From: Acidobacteriaceae bacterium
GTDB lineage: Bacteria; Acidobacteriota; Terriglobia; Terriglobales; Acidobacteriaceae
Direction: 5' to 3'
DNA length: 64,000 bases
NCBI GenBank assembly: GCA_025355505.1
Contig: JANXZM010000083.1
Coordinates: 1 to 64,000, forward strand
The notes beneath the pieces are model-generated. The model was not told the DNA's origin, did no database searches, and was given only the letters and a program-made list of their open reading frames with translations. How positions within the stretch are numbered: the stretch's first letter is position 1; each line of letters starts with the position of its first letter. This document shows, one piece after another, positions 54,709-64,000 of the stretch. A program made the translations under genes and the position numbers.

Positions 54709-54858
54709 GCTGCACTCCTCAGACAAATTCACAGATTTTGCGGAAACCCAATTCTACAACGCGCAAACGACGAAAGCCCAGCAACGACCAAGCGCAAAGT
54801 CAACTGCCTAGCCTCCCGCGTCCGAGCAGAACGCTATAACTTCTGCATCGAAGCGCGA

Positions 54859-54880
54859 CCACCACACTTTAATGTGGTGG
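54859..54880. promoter_or_regulatory. Perfect palindrome in the divergent promoter region
   Basis: CCACCACA-N6-TGTGGTGG, followed by CTACCCTGTGTAG. It sits between the Cyc2-like operon (minus) and the gene at 54978 (plus), a place suited for a regulator controlling both. No known family consensus is matched with certainty. Confidence 0.45.
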
Positions 54881-54977
54881 ATACTACTACCCTGTGTAGC
54901 GAAGCGCAACAGGATTATTTACAAATTGTTTACATCGTGCCGCGAGAGAAACGGGAGAGTGGCGATCGGGGTGCTTG

Positions 54978-56057
54978 ATGCGCGAGTTGACAGCGGTCAA
55001 CCCAGCGTATGAGACTCTTGCAACAGGAACAGCGGAGCCGGTCGTGATCTGGGAGAAGAGTTTTCGTGGTATGGGACTGAATGGTTGGGGTGCGTTTCGT
55101 GGAGTTGCACTTTACTTCCCACCTTATTTGCGGGCGGCCGCAGTTTTTCTTCTGCTCATTTCGCTTCTAGTGACGGGAGCGGCGATCCCCACGCAATGCC
55201 GCGAAAAAGATGTTCTTCAGTACGGTGAGGGTCTGATTGTGAATGTTCCGATGCCGGAGGCCGAAGTCGCGCCGGTGGTGGAAGACGTGGCGCAGAACAC
55301 GATCATCCGGGGGACGAAGGAATACAACAAAGACGAATATGTGGGGGGAGCGGTGGCGGCCACGTCTACACCGGTGTTCCCGGCATGGACGGAGGGAGGC
55401 AAGGTCTTCTACAAGGTGCGGAAGCAGGCGCTGGATCCGCGCAATTTCAAAGACAGCAGCGATGTTGGAACGCTGGCCGTTCGATATGTGGTGCAACCGC
55501 AGGGCGACAAGAATACGGTTTTGCGCATTGACGCCGTGTTTGTGGAAGATTTTCGGCACAGCGTCCACAAATCGAATGGCTCGGTGGAGAGCAGCGAGTA
55601 CAAGGACATTCACGACCGGCTCGACGCGGTTGAGCTGATGAAAAAGGAAAACGCCGAGGCTGAAGAAGCAAAACGGGAACGACTAGCGAAGCAAAACTTC
55701 GGCATGGGCGGTGATACGGTTGTGCTGAGCACTCCGCCCGCTACGGCGAAGTCCGGCGAAAGCGCGAAGGGCGAGGCGGTTCCAAAATCATCCGCAATGT
55801 TGCAAGCGCCGGCGTATGAGCAGCCCGAATCACTGGAACAACACGTTGCCGAGTTGCGCCGGCAGGTGGAGCGATTGGTCAAGAAGCCCGGGGCTCCGCT
55901 GAAGTCGGCACCGTTCCACACCGCGAGCACACTGAAATCATTGGAGCCTGGCGTCGAAGTTCTAATTCTGATTTCAACGCCTTACTGGTACGGGGTGGAG
56001 ACGCACGACGGACAGCATGGATGGATTCGGCGGGACCAGTTGGAGCAGGCGCCATGA
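54978..56057 (+). CDS. Membrane-anchored protein with SH3-like C-terminus
   Basis: A 359-residue protein (ATG 54978) with one transmembrane helix (YLRAAAVFLLLISLLVTGAA), a region rich in beta strands (about 110-200), a charged helix (ELMKKENAEAEEAKRERLAK), and a C-terminal SH3-like domain (SLEPGVEVLILISTPYWYG). Its stop overlaps the next start. No named family, but domains of this type bind peptidoglycan or proteins. Confidence 0.6.
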   Translation: MRELTAVNPAYETLATGTAEPVVIWEKSFRGMGLNGWGAFRGVALYFPPYLRAAAVFLLLISLLVTGAAIPTQCREKDVLQYGEGLIVNVPMPEAEVAPVVEDVAQNTIIRGTKEYNKDEYVGGAVAATSTPVFPAWTEGGKVFYKVRKQALDPRNFKDSSDVGTLAVRYVVQPQGDKNTVLRIDAVFVEDFRHSVHKSNGSVESSEYKDIHDRLDAVELMKKENAEAEEAKRERLAKQNFGMGGDTVVLSTPPATAKSGESAKGEAVPKSSAMLQAPAYEQPESLEQHVAELRRQVERLVKKPGAPLKSAPFHTASTLKSLEPGVEVLILISTPYWYGVETHDGQHGWIRRDQLEQAP

Positions 56058-57427
56058 CCGGGCGGAGATTGCCAGTCGCTCCTGTGACTTCGTCAATACC
56101 TCGCCGATTACTGCGCGCCACGCTGTGGGCTGCGTTTCTGCTGGTCGTGCTTGCGATGGCCGCAGCGCAGAGAGGTAGTGCTGAGGCAGGCTCGTACGAG
56201 CGCAGCTACCGTCAGTCGAAAAGCGCGGTGGAAAAAGCACTGAAGGAGCTGCAGCCGTCGATGAGTGGACGGCTGCCGGTACTGGAAGGATTCGCTTCGC
56301 CTGGCGATCGTCCCTTGAGCCGCTACCAGCGGGCGTATTACCAATCCGCGGTGCAGGTGACGTCGACTGCGTCCGGGGGATCGGTGGTGCGGGTGAGCAC
56401 GAAGGTGACGGCATGGTATGCGGATTCAGTTTCAACTCGTTCGGGATACCAGCTGCTCGCTTCGAATGGTCGACTCGAATCCGATCTGCTGGACCAGTTG
56501 ACCGATGTGCTGGGTAGCAACTCTGGTGCGACGACGTCGGGCGGGAGTTCTGGTGGAAATTTCCCAGCGATCGCCACGCCGGCGGCGTCGGCGAAACGGC
56601 CTGGCACTGCGGAGCCGACCATCTCGGCACCGATGCCCAGGGCGCCGGAAACCGGGCACACGTTCTCGTCTCCCACGTTGGAACGGGGTTTGCCGGATCA
56701 GCAACGGTCGGATAGGCAACAATTGCAGCAGAAATCCGGCGATCAACCAGCCACCGGATTGCAGGCGGAGGCGGCTAGTTTGGAGGAAGTGCTCAAGAGC
56801 CAGGGGCATCCGAAGAATCTGGTCGCAATCAAGAAATCAGGAACTCCGGTGGTTGCGACTCCCAGTTTGAATGGCAAGACTTTGTTTTTGGCGAGCACGC
56901 ACGATGAGTTTGAGATGCTGGATTTCAATGCGGACTGGGTGCATGTGCGGATTTCCGGTTTGTCACGGGGATGGATCTGGCGAACCAGCCTGGAGATGCC
57001 GGAGGGCATTTCGGACATTCCGCCGGCGGGCGCGAGTGCCGCACCGGCTGCGCCCGATCTGTTTCAGGTGACGCGCGAAGAGACTGCGCCGTTTCCGGGG
57101 GATTGGGAACCGCTGCGAGGCAGGAACGTAAAAATCATTTCGGTGCAGAAGATCCAGGAAAACGCGAAGGATAGCGGCGCGCGAGCGAAGCTGGAATTCG
57201 CAAAATTTTTGCTCGATAAAGACTACGCGGAACTGGCGGCAAAATCACAGGAGCTCGCCGGAATCGTGTTGATATTCGACTCGGTCGATGGCGGCATGAT
57301 CGCCGCAACGCTCGCGACCGTTCAGGCATGGAAGGCGGGCACGTTATCCGACGCGGCTCTTTGGCATCAGTGTTTTTTTGATCCGCCGGAGACGTTCAAT
57401 GCTTCCAGCCCTGCCGGCGGGCACTAG
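56054..57427 (+). CDS. Exported protein with SH3-like domain, partner of the gene before
   Basis: A 457-residue protein from ATG 56054 overlapping the previous stop (ATGA). Signal/TM segment LWAAFLLVVLAMAAA, a helical/beta region (about 45-150), a Ser/Pro-rich linker, an SH3-like domain with LASTHDEFEMLDFNADWVHV (about 285-320), and a C-terminal alpha/beta region. Coupled translation suggests a joint role in the envelope. No family named. Confidence 0.6.
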   Translation: MTGRRLPVAPVTSSIPRRLLRATLWAAFLLVVLAMAAAQRGSAEAGSYERSYRQSKSAVEKALKELQPSMSGRLPVLEGFASPGDRPLSRYQRAYYQSAVQVTSTASGGSVVRVSTKVTAWYADSVSTRSGYQLLASNGRLESDLLDQLTDVLGSNSGATTSGGSSGGNFPAIATPAASAKRPGTAEPTISAPMPRAPETGHTFSSPTLERGLPDQQRSDRQQLQQKSGDQPATGLQAEAASLEEVLKSQGHPKNLVAIKKSGTPVVATPSLNGKTLFLASTHDEFEMLDFNADWVHVRISGLSRGWIWRTSLEMPEGISDIPPAGASAAPAAPDLFQVTREETAPFPGDWEPLRGRNVKIISVQKIQENAKDSGARAKLEFAKFLLDKDYAELAAKSQELAGIVLIFDSVDGGMIAATLATVQAWKAGTLSDAALWHQCFFDPPETFNASSPAGGH

Positions 57428-57640
57428 TTGCCGCCACCAGTTGCTAAGGACTGGGTTTGGTGCGAGCATCGTGGTGGCTAGACGCTGGGATCTTTATAGT
57501 TTTGGCTTGACATTGAACTGATGGCGCGTTACGAATGCTGTTTTTTGACGTTGGTTGGTTCCGTGGGGATTTGATTTGTTCGGGACTGCTGGTTTGAACT
57601 AAGCCGCCGGATGAGGGCGGAAGGGGGCAAACGGGCAAGT

Positions 57641-58552
57641 ATGGGGTTTATGTTGCAACCATTTGTTTTTCTGCTGCGCGATTACGCCGAACTGACCAAG
57701 GCGCGCATTACGACTTTGATCGTGCTTACGGCATGGTGCGGCTACTTTTTTGGCGCGCACCGGATGGGCGTGTCGTCGTGGTCGCTGGGCCTGCTTCATG
57801 CCTTGTTCGGCATTGCGCTGGTTTCGAGCGGAACGGCGGCGCTGAACGAAGTGCTTGAATCGAAAGTGGACGCTCGGATGCGGCGGACGGCGTTGCGCCC
57901 TCTGCCTTCGGGACGCATGACCAAGGCACACGCGGCCGCGGTTGGACTGGCGCTGACTCTGGGCGGTTCCGTTTATCTGGCCTTCTATGCCAACTTACTA
58001 ACTGGGTTATTGGTGTTTTTGACCGCAGTGGTGTATCTGGCGGCGTACACACCGCTAAAGAAGGTTTCTCCTATTTGCACATTTGTGGGCGCGTTTCCAG
58101 GAGCGATGCCGGTGGTGTTGGGTTGGACGGCGGTTCGGGGCAAACTGGAAATCGAAACTCTGATCCTTTTTGCGATTATGTTCGTGTGGCAGTTCCCGCA
58201 TTTTTTGTCGATTGCATGGCTTTATCGCGAGGACTACGCGCAAGGCGACATTCGCATGTTGCCGGTGGTGGATCCCGATGGAAAGTCCACCGTGTGGCGG
58301 ATTTTGGCCTATTCCGCGGCATTGATACCCGTGAGCCTTATGCCGGTTGCGTTAGGAATGGCGGGACGGATTTATTTGGTGGGCGCGGTCCTGATGGGCG
58401 CGGCGCTGTTTCGCGTATCGATGGGAATGGCGTATCCGCAACTGCCGGCAACGGCGGCGGCCTCCAAGCCTTCGGCTCGACGCTTGCTGCGGGCTACGAT
58501 CATCTATCTGCCTGCGTTGTTTGCGCTCATGATGGCTAACTCGAGTAGTTAG
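57641..58552 (+). CDS. ctaB: Protoheme IX farnesyltransferase (heme O synthase)
   Basis: Transfers a farnesyl group to heme B to make heme O, precursor of heme A for cytochrome oxidase. The 303-residue protein (ATG 57641; ATG 57611 is an alternative) has about eight to nine TM helices. UbiA-type motif NEVLESKVDARMRRTALRPLPSGR replaces the NDxxDxxxD form; second motif YREDYAQGDIRMLP. It belongs to the oxidase locus although on the opposite strand and 3 kb away. Confidence 0.93.
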   Translation: MGFMLQPFVFLLRDYAELTKARITTLIVLTAWCGYFFGAHRMGVSSWSLGLLHALFGIALVSSGTAALNEVLESKVDARMRRTALRPLPSGRMTKAHAAAVGLALTLGGSVYLAFYANLLTGLLVFLTAVVYLAAYTPLKKVSPICTFVGAFPGAMPVVLGWTAVRGKLEIETLILFAIMFVWQFPHFLSIAWLYREDYAQGDIRMLPVVDPDGKSTVWRILAYSAALIPVSLMPVALGMAGRIYLVGAVLMGAALFRVSMGMAYPQLPATAAASKPSARRLLRATIIYLPALFALMMANSSS

Positions 58553-58593
58553 TGCGGTTAGTAACCGGACCCGTTCGGGTCTGTTATTATTGT

Positions 58594-58658
58594 GCAGAGA
58601 CGGGGCTTGCCCCGTCTGCTTTGGACGCGGCGGGAAACGCTGCAAGCCGCGTCTCTAC
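58594..58658. repeat. GTAG/GCAG-tagged GACGGGGC hairpins
   Basis: GCAGAGACGGGGCTTGCCCC GTCTGC at 58594-58619 and AAGCCGCGTCTCTAC at about 58644-58658 (GTAGAGACGCGGC on the minus strand). Related to 48637 and 63507. Confidence 0.6.
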
Positions 58659-58695
58659 GGGGCGGCAATGCAGTTTCGCCGAAACGCGTTCGGAT

Positions 58696-60459
58696 TTACT
58701 CCAACTCCAATTCAATTTTCTTGGTCACCGGATCTAGCTTTGTGATCCTGAATTTGCGGATCTGCCCGGCCCGCATGGCATCTGGCTTAGCTTCGTCAGC
58801 GGGAGCACCGCTCTTCCAGCGCGCCTGCAGCATCGAGCCTAACGACGACAGATCGGGCTTTGCTGAGGATGACGGCGCTGGTTCCTCGCGCTGATCTTCT
58901 TTCGCCGCACGTTCCTCGGGGATACGACACGTCGCCAAGACGCCTTCGCCGAGTTCAACACGCACGCTCCCTTTGGAAACCTCGGTCATGCGGCCAGTGA
59001 CTATGTCGCCTTCTTTATGCTCGGCTAGGTATTCATCGAGGCCGGTTGGAACCAATTGCTTCATGCTCAGGCGGATTAGGCGCTTTTCCGTGTCGAGCGC
59101 CAGCACCTGCGCCTTGACCACTTGCCCCGCCCTCAGCACTTCTTGCGGGTGATTGATGCGCTTTTCCGCGCTGATTTCGCTGATGTGAATCATGCCTTCG
59201 ACGCCTTCGGTTAATTGCACGAAAGCTCCGAATTTCGTCAGGTTTGTTACCGGGCCTTCGATCACCGTGCCCGGCGAAAATTTTTGTGCAGCTCCAGCCC
59301 AGGGATCGCCCAGCGCCTGCTTGAGGCCGAGGGAGAGGCGGCGTTCGCCCGCGTTCACTCCCAGGATGACGGCTTCGACGGTCTCGCCCGGTTTCACCAC
59401 GTCACTGGCAGTTCTGACCCGTTTGGCCCATGACATTTCGGAAATATGAATCAGACCTTCAATGCCGGGCTCGAGTTCGACAAACGCGCCGAAATCGGCG
59501 GTGCGGGTCACGGTGCCGCGCACGCGTTCGCCAGCTTTGTATTTTTCGGCGACGGCGTCCCACGGATGCGGCAGCAGCTGTTTCATGCTGATGGCAATGC
59601 GGTGCTTGTCCGAGTCGATCTTGATGATCTTGGCTTCGATCTGTTGGCCGGTGGAAAGGACGTCGGAGGGCTTGTTGACGCGACGCCATGAAATTTCGCC
59701 GACGTGGAGCAGGGCGTCCGCGCCGCCGATGTCGACGAAGGCGCCGTAGTCGGTCAGGCTCCGAACTTCGCCTTGCACAGTGTCGCCTTCCTTGAGTTCG
59801 GAGTAGCGGCGCTGTTTGCCGGCTCGCTCTTCGTCTTCCGCAATGGCGCGGCGATCGACCACCACATCTTCCTCGGCCACGTCGAGCTTGATGATGCGGC
59901 AGCGGATTTCCTGCTCGACCAGCTTCTCCAGTTCCGCCGCGTCTTTCGTTCCGCTGCGCGAAGCGGGCATGAAGGCGCGCACTCCCACATCGACGCTCAA
60001 GCCGCCCTTGACGACGCCGGTCACGGTGCCTATGATCGTCGACTTCTCGGCGAAGGCCTTCTCGAGCGATGCCCAGTCGGTTGGACGTTCGACCTTGCCG
60101 CAGGTCAGTTCGTAGTAGCCTTCCGGATCGCGGCCCTTGACGGTGACTTGAACTTTGTCGCCCGGCTTGGGCGGCTTGCCGGCGGGAAACGCGGTGAGGG
60201 GCAGAACGCCTTCCGTCTTGAATCCGATATCGAGCACGATGGAGTCGGCGGTCACGGTAATCACCGTGCCTTCGCGGCCCTGAGAGCCTGGTTGGCGCTT
60301 GCGGGAATGACTCTGCTCGTATTCGGAGAAAATGTCTTTGAAGGATTCGGCCGGTTCGAGGGCCGGAGTAGATTCGGGAGTGCCCGGGTTTGGCGAGTTG
60401 GGTTCGGGCACATTTGGATCGGACATGCTTGGATTGGAGGACGACATTGGATTGGACAT
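58696..60459 (-). CDS. rpsA: 30S ribosomal protein S1
   Basis: Brings mRNA to the 30S subunit. The 587-residue protein has six S1 RNA-binding domains, clearest in the middle and end (GAFVDIGGADALLHVGEISW, GAFVELEPGIEGLIHISEMSW, GAFVQLTEGVEGMIHISEIS), and a disordered N-terminus rich in Pro/Ser/Glu. Length fits S1. Starts at ATG 60459 with no clear Shine-Dalgarno, common for S1. Cytoplasmic. Confidence 0.93.
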   Translation of the reverse strand: MSNPMSSSNPSMSDPNVPEPNSPNPGTPESTPALEPAESFKDIFSEYEQSHSRKRQPGSQGREGTVITVTADSIVLDIGFKTEGVLPLTAFPAGKPPKPGDKVQVTVKGRDPEGYYELTCGKVERPTDWASLEKAFAEKSTIIGTVTGVVKGGLSVDVGVRAFMPASRSGTKDAAELEKLVEQEIRCRIIKLDVAEEDVVVDRRAIAEDEERAGKQRRYSELKEGDTVQGEVRSLTDYGAFVDIGGADALLHVGEISWRRVNKPSDVLSTGQQIEAKIIKIDSDKHRIAISMKQLLPHPWDAVAEKYKAGERVRGTVTRTADFGAFVELEPGIEGLIHISEMSWAKRVRTASDVVKPGETVEAVILGVNAGERRLSLGLKQALGDPWAGAAQKFSPGTVIEGPVTNLTKFGAFVQLTEGVEGMIHISEISAEKRINHPQEVLRAGQVVKAQVLALDTEKRLIRLSMKQLVPTGLDEYLAEHKEGDIVTGRMTEVSKGSVRVELGEGVLATCRIPEERAAKEDQREEPAPSSSAKPDLSSLGSMLQARWKSGAPADEAKPDAMRAGQIRKFRITKLDPVTKKIELELE

Positions 60460-60676
60460 GAAAGAGGTTAAAGCCCTGCGGCGCGATCCCGCTTAGGATA
60501 ACACCGGGAAGGGTCGATCTGGGGGCTGGAAATCTGCAAGCGAGAAGGAATTTAGACCTTGGGTGTAAACTATTTTTCGACGCCAAAGTCAAAGAATTTA
60601 TACGATATAAGCCCGCGCGGCTGAAAATTACCCCTGAAGCACGCGTGTTTTTGGGAAAGTAATTCGGAGGGTGAAG

Positions 60677-63409
60677 ATGCGGATTGAATTTGCGATTTTG
60701 TTCCTGGTGCTTGCACTCATGATGAGCAGTTCGGCGCAAACAAAGACGAAAGAGATTGATATTCCCTATGAGCGCTTCGTGCTGGACAACGGCTTGACCG
60801 TGATTGTCCATGAGGACCACAAGGCGCCGATCGTGGCCATCAACATTTGGTACCACGTGGGGTCGAAGAATGAGAAACCGGGAAAGACGGGGTTCGCGCA
60901 TCTGTTCGAGCACCTGATGTTTGGCGGCAGCGAGCACTCGGCGGGGCGGTACATCGACGCCATGGAAAGAATTGGCGCGACGGATTTGAACGGCACCACC
61001 AGTCCCGATCGCACGAATTATTTCCAGAATGTCCCTACCTCGGCGGTGGATTTTACGCTGTGGATGGAGTCCGACCGCATGGGGCACCTGCTGGGCGCGC
61101 TGGACCAGAAGACGCTCGACTTGCAGCGGGGCGTGGTACAGAACGAGAAACGCCAGGGCGAGAGCCAGCCTTACGGGGTGACACGGCAACTGCTTACGCA
61201 AAATACATATCCGGCGGGGCATCCGTATTCGTGGACGACGATCGGAGAGATGGCGGACCTGGATGCGGCGTCGATGAAAGATGTGCAGGAGTGGTTCAAG
61301 ACGTATTACGGGCCATCGAATGTGGTGCTGGTATTGGCGGGCGACATCGACGTAAAGACGGCGCGGGAAAAAGTCACGAAGTATTTCGGCGACATTCCGG
61401 CGGGGCCTCCGGTGGCGCATCAACAAGTGTGGATTGCAAAGATGACGGGGACGCACCGCCAGGTGGTGCAGGACCGGGTGCCACAGGCGCGGATTTATAA
61501 GGTGTGGAACATTCCGGAATATGGCAGCGCGGAAGCGGACTATCTGGACCTGGTGAGCGATTGCCTGAGTTCCGGGAAATCGTCGCGGTTCTACAAACGT
61601 CTGGTGTATGAGGACCAGATCGCGACCGACGCCGGGGCCTTCACCAACTTGCAGGAAATTGGCGGGCAGTTCGTGGTACTAGCGACGGCGCGGCCTGGAC
61701 AGAGCATTGCGCAAGTGGAAAAGGAACTGGACGAGGAATTGGCGCGGTTCGTGAAAAATGGGCCGACTGCCGAGGAGATGCAGCGCCTCAAGATTCAGTA
61801 TTAGGCAAACTTGATCCGCGGGATCGAGCGGATTGGAGGGTTCGGAGGAAAATCGGATCGGCTGGCGCAGAGCGAGGTATTTCGCGGAAGCGCCGACGCC
61901 TACAAAATCTCGCTCAAGCGGGTGCAAGAGGCGACGGCGGAGGATCTGAGGGCGGCGGCGCAGCGCTGGCTGTCCGACGGCGTGTACATCCTTGAAGTGG
62001 ATCCTTTCCCCGATTACAAGACCGCGTCCGGAGGCGCGGATCGCAGCAAAATGCCGGAGATCGGCACGCCTCCTGAATTGAAGTTGCCGAAGCTGCAGCG
62101 GGCGACGCTGTCGAATGGATTGAAGGTAATTTTGGCGGAGCGTCACGAAGTTCCGCTGGTAAATTTCACGCTGGCAGCCGACGCTGGATTCGCGTCGGAC
62201 GCATCGACGACGCCAGGGACTGCCAACCTGGCGATGCAGGTGCTGAGCGACGGGACGCGCACGCGCAACGCGCTCGAAATCAGCGACGAACTGGAAGCGC
62301 TCGGCGCCACATTGCACGGATATTCAAATCTCGATTTATCGTTTGTTTCGCTTTCGGCGTTGACTGCGCAGCTCGAAGCGTCGCTCGACTTGTTTGCGGA
62401 CGTGGTTTTGAATCCGTCGTTTCCGGAAACGGAAGTGAAGCGCGAGCAGAAGCTGGCGCTCGCCGGAATCGAGCGCGAACAAAACACGCCGGCGACGCTG
62501 GCTTTGCGAGTATTGCCGGCGCTTTTGTACGGATTGGGTCACCCGTACGGGAATCCGATGACAGGCTCTGGAACAAAGGACAGCGTGGCGAAACTGACGA
62601 GAGGGGACCTCGTGAAGTTTCATGACACTTGGTTGCGCCCCAACAACTCGACGCTGGTTGTGGTGGGCGACACTACGCTGAAGGAAGTGACGCCGAAGCT
62701 GGAGAAACTTTTTGCGGGGTGGAAGAGTGGAAGCGCTCCCGCCAAGAACCTAAAGACGGTTGCTGTTGCAGCGAAGTCCGCCGTGTACTTGATCGATAAG
62801 CCTGGAGCGCAGCAATCGGTGATCGTTGCGGGAGTGGTGGCGCCGCCTCGGGCAGATCCGCGGGAAATCGCGATTGAAGCGATGAACAACAGTCTGGGCG
62901 GGATGTTTGGCGCGCGGCTGAATATGAATCTGCGGGAAGACAAGCACTGGTCGTACGGAGCGCGCACCGTTCTTCGCGAGGCCCGATCACAGCGGCCGTT
63001 CTACGCGATCGCGCCCGTTCAGACCGACAAGACGAAGGAATCGCTGGTGGAGATGAACAAGGAATTCCGCGGAATCGTAGGCGACCATCCGGTCGGCACC
63101 GAGGAGCTCGCGAAAATTCAGGCGAACGAAACGCTGAAACTCCCGGGGTCGCGAGAGACGCTGGACGCGCTCGGACAATCCATCGTGGACCTGGTGCAAT
63201 TCAGCCTCCCCGACGATTACTACGACACCTACGGGGAAAAAGTTCGTGCGCTTAAGATCAGCGATGTAAACGACGCGGCAAAAGAAGTGGTGCGTCCGGA
63301 TAACCTGATCTGGATCGTGGTGGGTGATCGCGCGAAGATCGAAGCTGGTGTGCGCGAGCTGAACTTCGGCGAGTTCCGATTGATGGACACTGACGGGAAG
63401 GTGCAGTAG
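60677..63409 (+). pseudogene. M16 family zinc peptidase (two-domain) split by an amber codon
   Basis: M16 peptidases have two homologous domains closing like a clam. The start is ATG 60677, six bases after GGAGG, with a signal peptide (1-21). Domain 1 has the inverted zinc motif HLFEH (H75, E78, H79) and the distal Glu in VVQNEKRQ. At 61802-61804 the frame reads QY-TAG-ANLIRGIERIGGFG; homologues normally have Glu at that place, so TAG most simply replaces GAG. The frame continues in phase with a full second domain (from LKLPKLQRATLSNGLKVILAE) lacking the zinc motif, to 63409. Total about 910 residues. A real nonsense mutation or a sequence error. Internal TTG 61811 could make a separate piece. 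Confidence 0.85.
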
Positions 63410-63412
63410 TTG

Positions 63413-63531
63413 GGGCTAAAGCCTGGTTTTTTACACGGCTGACGCGGCTTTGAAGGACCGCTCTTCCACGGGGATTCGCGAACTTTCGATTTTCCGCAGA
63501 CGGCGAGAGACGCGGCAAGCTGCGTCTCTAC
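63413..63531. repeat. Dispersed repeat copy (ctaaagcc family) plus GTAG hairpin
   Basis: 63413-63487 is the second copy of the 40177 repeat. 63507-63531 is GAGACGCGGCAAGCTGCGTC TCTAC, GTAG-tagged on the minus strand. Confidence 0.6.
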
Positions 63532-63560
63532 GGATGCATTGATTTGGGAGTAATCCGCAT

Positions 63561-64000
63561 ATGGCTGAGATACCGCCCGCAATATTTTTTGGACACGGCA
63601 ATCCGATGAACGCCGTGCGGGAGAACAGCTACACCGCGGGATGGCGGCAAATCGGGAAGGAAACGCCACGGCCAAAAGCCATTCTGGCGATTTCCGCGCA
63701 TTGGTTTGTACCCGGAACTGGCGTCACCATCAGCACGTCCCCAAAAACAATTCACGACTTCGGTGGCTTTCCGCGAGAGCTCTATCAAGTACAGTACCCA
63801 GCTCCTGGCGATCCTGAGCTTGCCCGCAGAGTGCAAGAGCTGCTGAAGCCTTTGCCGGTGAAATTCGACAGCTCATGGGGGCTCGATCATGGAACCTGGT
63901 CGGTGCTTAAGCACGTGTATCCGGATGCCGATGTCCCGGTGGTGCAACTTAGTATCGACGAAACACAACCAGCATCATTCCACTTTGAGATCGGGAGGAG
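63561..64000 (+). CDS. Extradiol dioxygenase, 4,5-DOPA dioxygenase family (partial at the window end)
   Basis: LigB-fold, non-heme Fe(II) or Zn(II) dioxygenase opening catechols. From ATG 63561 (GGGAG upstream) the protein reads [52 protein letters not shown] and [10 protein letters not shown], the conserved His and active-site segments of the YgiD-type family. It is open to the window edge, so the C-terminus is missing. Confidence 0.88.
   Translation, partial: MAEIPPAIFFGHGNPMNAVRENSYTAGWRQIGKETPRPKAILAISAHWFVPGTGVTISTSPKTIHDFGGFPRELYQVQYPAPGDPELARRVQELLKPLPVKFDSSWGLDHGTWSVLKHVYPDADVPVVQLSIDETQPASFHFEIGR

Noticed and set aside
59459-61456. A 665-codon open frame on the minus strand across rpsA and the M16 gene
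   Set aside because: It is antisense or out of phase with two strongly supported genes and its protein is Arg/His-rich shadow sequence.

Overview
The window reads as a piece of a high-GC, Gram-negative chromosome, most likely an Acidobacteriota (Terriglobia-like) genome. The basis is family content rather than any rRNA gene: an acidobacterial-type VWFA protein, an S55 (SpoIVB-like) secreted protein, an Ig-rich lipoprotein, BON-domain proteins and dense intergenic palindromes tagged with GTAG or GTGGAG. No rRNA or tRNA gene was seen.

Layout. 1-5480 (minus) is a type I restriction-modification locus, hsdM-hsdS-hsdR. hsdS is cut by an in-frame amber codon and hsdR by a one-base frameshift. A frameshifted REP-associated tyrosine transposase (RAYT) with three paired REP units lies between hsdS and hsdR. 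About 5800-21170 is a phage-like integrative element: tyrosine recombinase, strong promoter, a replication-type gene containing an 11-bp iteron array, small phage proteins, large terminase, HNH nuclease, HK97-type prohead protease, and a coupled endonuclease/adenine methyltransferase pair. No portal or major capsid gene is recognisable. 21300-45982 is ordinary chromosome: diguanylate cyclase, hydantoinase A, lipoprotein, beta-propeller protein, S55 protein, VWFA protein, purB, marR, two BON proteins, osmC, a metallophosphoesterase, an RND pump with its adaptor, and threonine aldolase.

46487-54708 (minus) is the most interesting block. In transcription order it holds a secreted protein with one heme motif fused to a porin-like barrel (Cyc2-like), a diheme cytochrome c, a cupredoxin-like protein, coxB, coxA, two subunit III genes, a subunit IV gene and a small membrane protein. 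This order closely parallels the rus operon of Acidithiobacillus ferrooxidans, which links outer-membrane Fe(II) oxidation to a cytochrome oxidase. If the Cyc2-like assignment holds, the block is a candidate extracellular electron-uptake chain in an acidobacterium. A divergent promoter region with a perfect palindrome separates it from two SH3-like proteins and the heme O synthase gene ctaB. The window ends with rpsA, an M16 peptidase split by an amber codon, and the start of a DOPA-dioxygenase-like gene.

Several genes carry single inactivating lesions (hsdR, hsdS, RAYT, M16 peptidase, probably the terminase start). These may be real decay or errors in a draft sequence; the sequence alone cannot decide.
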